Shown here: one piece after another, positions 23,313-33,100 of the stretch
Numbering within the stretch: position 1 is the stretch's first letter
Layout of the letters: each line of letters opens with the position of its first letter
DNA from: Mimachlamys varia
Lineage: Eukaryota > Mollusca > Bivalvia > Pectinida > Pectinidae
DNA: 64,000 nucleotides
NCBI GenBank assembly: GCA_947623455.1
Contig: OX392542.1
Span: 6,951,625 to 7,015,624, forward strand
Reading direction: 5' to 3'
Translations under genes and position numbers: made by a program
Notes under the pieces: model-generated
The model's input: only the letters and a program-made list of their open reading frames with translations
Database searches by the model: none
What the model was told of the DNA's origin: nothing

Positions 23313-24619
23313 CTCGGTATTCCAGTGGTTTTTGAAATGAATTGGTACATGGGCACATTAGATATTTGTTCGTATGCTCATTAATCTTTAACCATCGAAT
23401 GCTTGATGAGGCATTACATAAGTGTATTATAGATATTAATATCACACGTGCGTCTCTTTCCCTCTGCCTACCAATGTCATCTGTGTATGCGGAGTTGGAA
23501 CCACAAACTCTGATTGAAATGCATTATATGTTTCGTTCCAAATTGGTCGATAAAGCGGCTCATAAAACATTGTCGTACTTCAAGCACTTAATCCCATGTT
23601 TTAGATATTTTACATGGACGGGTTCCTCTTCGAAGTACTTGGGATGCTGCAGTGTAATTGTATGTGCACATACATATTTGATAGTTACACAGCACAGAGT
23701 AAGTCGTGTGTTTGGATTGGATGTTTGGATAATAATCATTCGCATTTACTTTGTTTTAGGTACAGGATAACAGTGTTAGCTTCCCTAATGGGTCGTTTAT
23801 TAATTCTAGGTATATAGGTACATGTACCAGCGACATGCCTCAATATACGATTTATTAATGAATGCAGGTGCCATATTGTTTTAAACTAAAACTGTCGAGG
23901 TTGTGCAAGAAAAAAAAACGTCTTTGATAGGCCATGACCGAAAATACTTTTGTCATATATTTACATTTTTTGCGGTTTTTTCTTCAAAAAAGTCATTGTT
24001 CTACATTGTGATTCAGATTTCGTACGAAGGCGTTTTTGTATACCGTCGATAATAAAGGGATATTACACCAAATGTAAATACAGGCTGCAGTTGATTTGAC
24101 GTAAGATTTATTTCTTGTCACTACACAGGTAGCCCCGTTGGTGTTGTGAGGTTAAATATCGTTAGTTATTGAGATGTCGTTGTTTTATTATTGCACAGAA
24201 ACTTGATATCAGTTGTAAGCTGTATGGTGCAGATTATTTCATTATTTGACACGTCTGTATCTCATTCTAAATTATAAAGGCTGTGTGTGTACAATCCCTG
24301 TAAGATGTAATGTTACAAGGAAATGAATTGGTATTCCATACACTCCATTTTATTGACCGATTGTATTCTATGGTAATGACGAGGCCCCGGAGGCACTGAA
24401 ATGTCCTATCATCGACCACCAACACTTCGCTCTTATTTGTTGCAAAAAAAATATTGAAACAGATGAATGATAAAAATAAATCTTGAACAACTTTGTTAAA
24501 CTGTTTAACACAACCAGTGTATTGTATACTACAAATTTGAAGACAATCGCCACATATCAGAATTAAATTCTTTTTTACTATTGTATTGTGTCTTGTTTTT
24601 AGAGGTGAAGATTGGAACT
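23313..24619. other. Upstream region of the lectin gene; no TATA box seen
   Basis: The minus-strand sequence just above the lectin ATG has no TATA-like element. The plus-strand frame at 23342-23770 shows no domain or export signal and is not called. The rest is AT-rich spacer. Confidence 0.4.
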
Positions 24620-24624
24620 GTTTG

Positions 24625-25725
24625 AACGGTTTGAGGGCTTGTTGTGTCGATGGTGGTTAGTGCTGATATTGGAGTTTGAGGGCTTGTTGTGTCGATGGGG
24701 GTTAGTGCTGATATTGGAGTTTGAGGGCTTGTTGTGTCGATGGGGGTTAGTGCTGATGTTGGAGTTTAAGGGCTTGTTGTGTCGATGGGGGTTAGTGCTG
24801 ATATTGGAGTTTGAGGGCTTGTTGTGTCGATGGGGGTTAGTGCTGATGTTGGAGTTTAAGGGCTTGTTATGTCGATGGGGGTTAGTGCTGATATTGGAGT
24901 TTGAGGGCTTGTTGTGTCGATGGGAGTTAGTGCTGATATTGGAGTTTGAGGGCTTGTTGTGTCGATGGGGGTTGGTGCTGATATTAGAGTTTGAGGGCTT
25001 GTTGTGTCGATGGGGGTTAGTGCTGATATTGGAGTTTGAGGGCTTGTTGTGTCGATGGGGGTTAGTGCTGATGTTGGAGTTTAAGGGCTTGTTGTGTCGA
25101 TGGGGGTTAGTGCTGATATTGGAGTTTGAGGGCTTGTTGTGTCGATGGGGGTTAGTGCTGATGTTGGAGTTTAAGGGCTTGTTATGTCGATGGGGGTTAG
25201 TGCTGATATTGGAGTTTGAGGGCTTGTTGTGTCGATGGGAGTTAGTGCTGATATTGGAGTTTGAGGGCTTGTTGTGTCGATGGGGGTTGGTGCTGATATT
25301 AGAGTTTGAGGGCTTGTTGTGTCGATGGGGGTTAGTGCTGATATTGGAGTTTGAGGGCTTGTCGTGTCGATGGGGGTTAGTGCTGATATTGGAGTTTGAA
25401 GGCTTGTTGTGTCGATAAGTATTAGTCCTGATATTAGAGCAAGAGGGCTTGTTGTGTCGATGGGGGTTAGTGCAGATATTGGAGTTTGAGGGCTTGTTGT
25501 GTCGATTGGGGTTAGTGCTAATATTAGAGCAAGAGGGCTTGTTGTGTCGATGGGGGTTAGTCCTGATATTGGAGTTTCAGGTCTTATTGTGTCGATGGGG
25601 GTTAGTGCTGATACTCGAGTTTAAGGGCTTGTTGTGTCGATGGGGGGTAGTGCTGATATTGGAGTTTGGGGGCTTGTTGTGTCGATAAGGGTTAGTGCTG
25701 ATATTGGAGTTTGAGGGCTTGTTAA
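24625..25725. repeat. 45-bp minisatellite, ~24 copies, with higher-order pattern
   Basis: Units of 45 bp contain gggcttgttgtgtcgatggg and ggttagtgctgatattggag. Variants (gatgttggagtttaag, gttatgtcg, gggagttag) recur in the same order, for example about 24780-25020 and 25095-25310, showing duplication of blocks of several units. Because 45 is a multiple of three, it yields a 268-residue open frame of 15-residue repeats (EFEGLLCRWGLVLIL), which I regard as non-coding. Confidence 0.95.
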
Positions 25726-26030
25726 CTTTGTGTTCGGTGTTTATATGGAGTTACTGCATTGTTTGAGCGGGGTTGAGTGACTTGGTGTTTGGGTGTGGGG
25801 GAGAGGGTTTGGGGGATTGGTTTTTTTGGCGAGGGTTTGCACTGGTGTTTGGGTGGAGGTTAGTGTGTTGATGAGCTCGGAGTTTAATGACTTGGTGTTT
25901 GGGTGTTGTGGAGGGGTTTTAGGGGAGAGGTTTTTGGGCGAGGGTTAGCACTGGCGTTTGGGATGGGGTTAGCGGGTTGTTGAGCTGGGGGTTTAACGAC
26001 TTGGTGTTTAGGTGTTGGGTTTTTAGATCG
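25726..26030. repeat. G-rich degenerate ~110-bp tandem repeat
   Basis: The phrase gacttggtgtttgggtgt (last copy ggtgtttaggtgt) starts at about 25779, 25889 and 25998. Each copy has runs of G. At 25791-25815 there are four G-runs of 3, 5, 3 and 5 separated by 3-base loops, a standard G-quadruplex pattern. Confidence 0.8.
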
Positions 26031-27149
26031 TGCTGCGGATAGGAGAGAGGATCGAGAGTTTGATGATAGAGTTGGATAACAGCGGATAGAACTCTTTACA
26101 CAAGTGAACAACCTTTAGAACGATAATATTCTTTTGAGTTTGGTAGATAAATTGAAAAAAATAGCATACATGTTATAGGGAGTGGACATGTAACATAATT
26201 ATGACAGTGTTGATATTCATTGATAAAACATATTTTAGAATAGTAATTTTTTTATATGAAATTTATGCATTTGAGGTATTGGGCATGTAACATAGGATAT
26301 CCATTGGCAGAACCGACTTGTTTTTCTTGATCCACAACTACCTATGTAACTCATTCCTTCGTTATACCGTTCACCGCGAGTGTTTCCTCGAGTGACGGAA
26401 AATAAGCGACGGCCATCATCCTAGTTGATATATGAAACTCATACCTTGATAATCGTAGATTAATGATCTATAAAGAATTACAATATGCTATTAATTGATG
26501 TTAAAACATGTTGAAAAGAGCTAGTATTATTTGATCGGGAATAACAAGCATTCAACTACATGCATTAGGCCTTATAGAACAATTTCAACGGAGACAAGTG
26601 ACGTCGGTAACCGGAAATGTTTAACAAGGCATAAGCGACCTTAATCATAGAAAAATTACGACTTTTCAATGCTAATACCCGAGTCGATGAAGGCTGTTCA
26701 ATGACTTTTGGGCTTGGATTTCCCTAAGGTTAAATGCTTCACGTCATTATGTAATAAAACCAGACTTCCGGTTTTTCGGAAACGGCCTATCTGTAAACGA
26801 ACATTGCTGGAGACAATTCTAACGTTACACGTTGAGGTCAAACAACTAAGGACAGCGAACCATAGTACACATATTTTTGTATGAAAACGCCAGTCAGTTT
26901 GTGGCAGCCGGAATGTAAAATAGAACCATTTAAAGTACTCTCTGCAGGTTCGGGATGTTAGCATAAATCCAGACTCATGTGAGTCCTCCGATAGAATCGG
27001 AACTGCCCTCCGTTGTTTTTATGTCTGACCCCTCTGCCCTTATAGCTTGATTTGGGGCCTCATCCTTATCTGCCTTACTCTACTTTCATTTCGACAGTAT
27101 CTATCTTGGCAAACGCCTTCATAATTATAACCAAAGAGAGAGAGTCTCC
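26031..27149. other. No supported gene
   Basis: No exon or element could be defined. The minus-strand open frame at 26698-26964 has no signal, domain or neighbouring splice sites. Confidence 0.4.
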
Positions 27150-27260
27150 GTATAAATATTTCCTTTGTTCCTATTTTGCCTCTAGTTTAATTGAATTTGA
27201 GTTCGGATTATGGTTATGCTGACGCTTTGGTATGCTTTGATTGTTTTTACTGTTCAAGCT
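27150..27260 (+). mobile_element. Retroelement extreme 3' end fragment
   Basis: gcctctagtttaattgaatt, gagttcggattatgg and gacgctttggtatgctttga match the end of the retroelement tail at 63290-63360 and, inverted, 10920-10990. Only the last ~100 bp is present. Confidence 0.7.
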
Positions 27261-27459
27261 GCTCCCTTGAATGATAAGTAAGAGGCGACTAAGCTTGGGA
27301 TCTTATCTTTTGTTTTCTTTCTGAACAATTGCCTCCTTCCTAATGACACTGCTTCATCGCCTTTGGCCTATAAATGAGCGTCCACCCCCGTGCGGAAGTC
27401 TTAAGGTTCTGCCCCCTGGCCGAGATATACCAGAATCTCAATAAAGGTAATTACTACTC

Positions 27460-27655
27460 CTTAATTGACGCTCAGCATTACCGGAGTTGAACGACGGGTT
27501 GACTTGATGTCAGTGCAATGTAACCTGGTATGATGTACTGCCGGGGCCCCATGTGGGGTGTCCTGTTTTTGGCAGTATGCTTCAGTGAAACTTTTAATCG
27601 GCAAACTTTCCGGATTATTGCAAAAAAAAAAAAAATCCAAAAAAAAAATCAGACA
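27460..27655 (-). repeat. Possible dispersed repeat with A-rich end
   Basis: The segment containing gtgcaatgtaacctgg and cagtatgcttcagtg resembles repeats I recall from bivalve genomes. It ends in long A runs (27619-27650). No second copy is present in this window, so identification is tentative. Confidence 0.35.
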
Positions 27656-27662
27656 ATAGCGA

Positions 27663-28540
27663 AGCGACAACACACCCATAATTAATAATCCGAATTAAAA
27701 CCTATTAAACTAGAGGCAAAATAGGAATAAAGGAAAGATTTACATAAAGACTCTCGTAAAAGCACAAGAGAATAAGACAAGGTGTTCTGGAAGAGTAAGC
27801 GTCTTCTGCTTCATCGACGACACACGCCATGTAAATCTTGGTTACATTTAAGTAAGCATCAATCCTCAAAATGAGAACCGAGTCATCAGCCATTACATCA
27901 AGTAAGCACATTAATAAGCAAACTCAAAAACGTCCATCTTCACACAAAGATACAGAATATTTCTAGATGAGATCAAGATGGCGACCATCAAATTTGCCAA
28001 TAGTCTTCATCAACCTGCATCTCTCGAATCCCTGTGCCATAAGTTTGTTCGACAGCAGTTGACATCTATCACGAAAATCTCGATATTCAGAGCAAGCCAT
28101 AGAATAACGAATCAACTGCGACATGTAAACACCACAGGTTGGTGAAGCAGGGATGTTCAAGAAAGGAAAAGTTCACGATTGGAAAATCGAAATCCCCACT
28201 ATATCATACCGTGTTAGTCATAGTTAAAGAAAATATTTTTTATCTTTGTTATCAAGTTCAGTAGGGTTTATACGATCGACTAGGTCAGCAAACGTCTTGT
28301 TGCTTATAGACAACACATCGTCGATATACCTGAAAGTGAAATTGAAAGATTTAGCAAGGTTTTTGTTACCCGTATAAGCCCTTCTACAAATTCAGCCTCG
28401 TATGAAAACAAAAACAAGTCAGCCAAAAGTAGGCCACAGTCAGTGCCCATTGGAATGCCAACAGTCTGTTGGAAAATATTTTCTTCGAACTCAACAAAGA
28501 TATGTATTTGTATCGTCGTTCACCTTTCTTAGAAATGAAA
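27663..28540 (-). pseudogene. Reverse-transcriptase element, best-preserved copy (broken)
   Basis: On the minus strand, 28540 to about 28240 encodes FQQTVGIPMGTDCG, LADLFLFSYEAEFVE and, after a frame change, NKNLAKSFNFTFRYIDDV followed by LSISNKTFADLVDRI. YIDD is the reverse-transcriptase catalytic box. After a short deletion, 28160 to 27963 encodes GVYMSQLIRYSMACSEYRDF and NKLMAQGFERCRLMKTI. Then comes a non-coding tail to 27663. The order G-x-P-M-G, YIDD, then a VYxSQLIRY block is typical of a retroelement family widespread in marine invertebrates. A Penelope-like affiliation is plausible, but a non-LTR assignment cannot be excluded. Confidence 0.75.
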
Positions 28541-28674
28541 GCTCTCATAATGAGATACCGAAGACGCAAGGAGGTTTACAAGAATATATCTTAGCCTCCT
28601 AACTACACACACATGCGACACAGGCATTCACACCGCATACAGCACACGAGAGTCTTTAATAACCCTAAAATTAA

Positions 28675-28740
28675 GTTTTTTTTATTACACTAAGAGTTGT
28701 ACCAGACCCTAGCTGTTAATAGGACGTAAAACAATCAACC
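28675..28740 (+). mobile_element. SINE tail remnant
   Basis: accagaccctagctgttaat followed by aggacgtaaaac is the terminal part of the same SINE tail as at 3655-3790 and 49655-49875. Confidence 0.6.
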
Positions 28741-30000
28741 AAACCATAATTCCTCATCCGTCGGATACATATATGTATAAGAATATGTAGACCATCGATA
28801 AATGTTTTTTGTATTTTTTGTTTTGTCCGATAATATGGACACTATATGGTGAATAGTCCAGTTTTCCTGGTCCTATCAAGTTGTTAGCATGATAAACCTA
28901 CTAGCATTGGTTCTCCCATTATAGACATCAAGGTTGATGAAATATAGACGCTAATGGGTTTATTAGCAGGCTTAATTCGGGTGTCTTATTGATAAAAAAA
29001 GTTAATGGAACAATAAGCAATGTCTATCATTAATGGCCAACATTAAGACCGTTATTGAAGGTCAAATCTTGGTCATGGTGAAAGAAATATATTTGTTAAG
29101 AAAACTAATGCTGCGGGATATTGATATACCTCAAGGTCTGATAAACGAGAGAATTCATTATTTCATTATTGATGTTTTCAGGTACTCTCGAGCCATACAG
29201 CAATCACTGTAGCACGTAAATATTATTTATCTGTCATCCAATATTTATCTGTTTTCGTCTGCAGTACAGAATGATTACAAAATCAATAACCTACTAATCT
29301 ATTCTCTTGAACAGAATAAACACAATCCATTGTATGCCTGGGCCTTTTCTACCCGATAGAAGCGCATTTTATAATAATATAATGATTGGTATATCTACCA
29401 TCACCGTCTCATTATAATGGATATGATGTCAACACAAAGGCTACTGTGCGATGCTAGAAGGTTAGACCTATATATCATAATCAAGTACACCTCGGGGACA
29501 TAGGTACATTACACTATCAGTATAACCATTTAGATTGTTTTACGTTTCATACCACGATATACATATCGTGTGCAATCCCCATACCGTGACAATTACTTTC
29601 TCGTATTTGATGAATGATTTTAACGTGATATAATACGCATATACCCTTTCCAACCGTTGAAAAAATATGTTGTTAAAATGACAATAGACTAAATAGAACA
29701 AACAAATCAACATTCTACTACGAAAATTGTATGTTCAGTCTTGGTCGTACTGTCGTCGTACTTGGTTGTATTTATACAAAATACTGTCAGGCGAAGGGCT
29801 GGGTGATGCATGCCATAACACTCATTCCTTTCAATGGTTACGTAATGTTTGGCTGGAAAACATAGCACACACTGGCATACAAATGTACAAAGACTAACTA
29901 CAAGTACATATCTACTCGCAAATCTTAAGATGGAGAAGGGTTGTTATGGTCTAGTTTATCACTGTTGAATTCAAGTCCCAAAATCTGTAAATCTGGTATA
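28741..30000. other. Spacer downstream of oxidoreductase A
   Basis: AT-rich sequence without a supported gene. No tandem repeat or known element is recognised. Confidence 0.5.
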
Positions 30001-30002
30001 TT

Positions 30003-30012
30003 TTTATTTATT
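30003..30012 (-). terminator. Poly(A) signal of oxidoreductase A
   Basis: The minus strand has two overlapping AATAAA hexamers about 120 bases downstream of the stop codon at 30128-30130. Confidence 0.6.
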
Positions 30013-30127
30013 CATATCTGTAAAAACGTCAGTAAAAATAATAAAAAAGAAATATTTCGATATAGCTTCACGTATTTGAAAAAGATGTGCAAGACACGTC
30101 ATTTGATATGAAGCACAATAATACGGT

Positions 30128-33100
30128 TTACATTTTTGGAAGATCCAAACGTTTCAAAAGCAGATTATTGTATCCAATAACTGCAGTAAGAGATTCAAAA
30201 GATACAGAGGAGCCGATGTACCATATCCCATACCTTCCCTGTATGTCTAATATATCCCATAATATTCCATCAGCCATATCAGGAACCGAGTACCTTGAGA
30301 AATAATCCCAAACTACTTTCTTCTGTACTCCCACCAACTGAGCTTGCTCCACGCTGCTCACGTGATCCCGAAGCATTTGCTCAGCAGTTGCCTCATTAGG
30401 CCTTGCCTGCATCATCTGGTAATAGATGGACGATTGTAACTTCTTCCCATCAGTTCCACCTGGATAAATTCCACTCGAATAATTAGCACCAACGATATTA
30501 TTCAACGATGCATATGAATCTCGGAAACCCCAAACAAGATTGTCAATTTTGCTTTTAATGTTGTCGGCAAAGTAACCTGTGGGCGCCTCGCTGCGTCTGC
30601 CATAAGTCGTGTCAGCCAAAGTGGACAGGAAATAGTAGTGGAAGGACTTTTGAAACAAAGAATTTTCCTTTCGGTTAAATTTGATGATATTTGATAATGA
30701 TTTCATAAAAGGAGTCAAAATAAGAAAATCAAACCTTTCAAAGCGCCAGAAATTGCATTCTCTATAGATAACAATGAAGCCTCGTTTTGAACGTATAACC
30801 CCAAACACTGGGCTATTGAGTCTGATATCGAGGTTATTTTGTCTTTTCATCTCCTGCCACAGAAACTGAAATCCTTTGCTGAGAATTTTGATATTACTTT
30901 CCCCATTTTCATCCCTTTGTAGCAAGTTTGTAAGGAAGTTTGGTGTCAACCACATCATTGCGTACAAGGCCGATACTTCGTCCACGTGACCATATCCTTG
31001 CATAGTAGCAACAGGTAAAAAAATGGCTTTCAAGACTTCGATGTCATATTTACGTAAAAACTCCAAAAATGTCATGTTTGTAGCAGCGAGTTTCGCCCGA
31101 TTTGGACGAGGCATTAATAGTCCCTCGTATTGTCCAAATAAGGATCTATGTAGTTTAATGTATTTTTGAACTGCTGCCAGGAAATATGACCCCTCGGTAC
31201 CATTGGTCAGGTCAGGTTTGATCTTACGGGCTTCTATTGCGTAGTATTGGGGTAACGTTAGAGGCACTGGAAAAACAAGCAGATGATAGATAGTTATAGT
31301 AGCAATAGTTAATACAAAATAAAAATAATGCCGCATTTTAAGATTCCTACACAGCTTCGACTGATCAGATTTGCTTTAATCACACGAGACATCAAAGTAA
31401 GACTTTAACACTCAAGAGTACCTAAGCTATAACGTTTTCATCTTGCCTAACACTGTGAAGGGTATGTTAAAATGCATATTGCGTTTTCAATATATCTGCA
31501 ACATTGCAGACTCAATCTAAAACCACCCGTTACGTCTTCTTCAAAGATCACGTAGCACACACATATGCTACACCTCTTAAATTTAGTAACAGATACAGTA
31601 TGCCGAAAAAATGAATGAAACTGCATCATACAGCTTTTTCGTCCTCCTAGGACTCTTCAGTGATGCTAGGGGCCAAAAGGTAGGAATCAAAAAAGTCTAA
31701 ACTAATGTAGAAGCAGAAGGGTCAAGTGCGTAAAACCCCTTTAATTTATGAATTTAGAAGTAAAATTTAACTAGTTTTGTGTAATTTCAAATCGTGTACT
31801 ACGAAAATGTGTATATTATGTACCGTGCCACTATTCAAATGAGATTAACTGTGGCTATGGAGGCTCCAGCAAACCTCGGGGACTAAAAAATCCACCAGCA
31901 GAGTCTGCCACTCCCTATCATAAAGATCACGTAGCACACACATATGCTGCACTTTTTAAATTTAGAAATAGATACAGTATACCGAAAAAAAGAATTAAAC
32001 TGCATCATACAGCTGTTTCGTCCTCCTAGGACTCTTCAGTAATGCTAGGGGCCCTAATTCACTAAAAGTATATAAGACGTCGTCATCATTCCTTGAACAT
32101 AAAAGAGTATTTTTAACCATACTGGAGTACAGAGGAAACACTCTTGGTTTCGATTTTATACCCCACTTGCAACAGACCCTACAATGAACCGCTACAATTT
32201 ATGCCCCCCCCCCCACCCCGGGGTATCCACCCACGCACCCTACAATGAACAGCTACAATTTAGGTTCCTACTCACCTTTACCCCTTAGAGTATCCACCCA
32301 AGGAACCAATAATATACTGCTAAGATTTATGCTCCAACTTACCTTTACCCCCCCCTCCCTCCCTCCCCCCGATAATCCACCCATGCATCCTACAATATAC
32401 CGCTATGATTTATGTTCCTACTCACCTTTACCCCGGGGTATCCACCCATGCACCCTACAAAGAACCGCTACGATTTATGTTCCTACTCACCCCTCCGGGG
32501 TATCCACCCATGCACCTTATAAAGAACCGCTACAATTCATGTTCCCTACCCCCCCCCCCCCCCCCCCCCGGGGTATCCACCCATGCACCCTACAATAAAC
32601 CGCTATGATTTATGTTTCTACATTGTACTCATCTTTACCCTCCGAGTATCCACTTACATCCTTCTCATCTTTAACACCCTTCCACCAATATCCTACTCAC
32701 CTTTACCCCCCCCCATCCTGAGTACCCACCCACGCACCCTACAATATATCACTATGATTTATGTTCCTACTTACCTTTACCCCCCCCCCCCCCCATCCTG
32801 AGTACCCACCCACGCACCCTACAATATATCACTATGATTTATGTTCCTACTCACCTTTGCCCCTCGGAGTATCCACCCACATACTCGGGCCGGGCATAGG
32901 AAGAATATCCCCCGCGTCATGTTCACGAATCAGATCGTATATTTCCTCGTAGTCTGGGTGTGTGTAGCACGTGCCCATCTCGTGCGGAACGCCGCGGTGG
33001 TAGATTGTTCGCGATTTACCACCTACATCTCCTGATTTTTCAAGCACTACAACATTTTTAAATCCGGCTTTCTGTAAAAAAAAAAAATATAATCGTTCGT

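Larger units (their letters stand above)
31549..32052 (-). mobile_element. Hammerhead repeat locus, dimeric (full unit + partial unit)
   Basis: One full unit (from acgtagcacacacatatgct to the 3' part with ccaccagcagagtctgccac) is followed directly by a second unit that ends just past its ribozyme. The two ribozymes are 379 bp apart. It lies in intron 4 of oxidoreductase A, in the gene's own orientation. Beyond the second ribozyme (32053-32165) no family sequence is seen. Confidence 0.9.

Noticed and set aside
24612..25688. Long open frames (268 and 79 residues) as a repeat protein
   Set aside because: They are exact translations of a 45-bp minisatellite, with no non-repeat flanks, signal sequence or codon bias; the unit length is a multiple of three, so any stop-free frame stays open.
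32245..32952. Pro-rich plus-strand proteins
   Set aside because: They are frames through the C-rich minisatellite and the antisense of exon 4 of oxidoreductase A.
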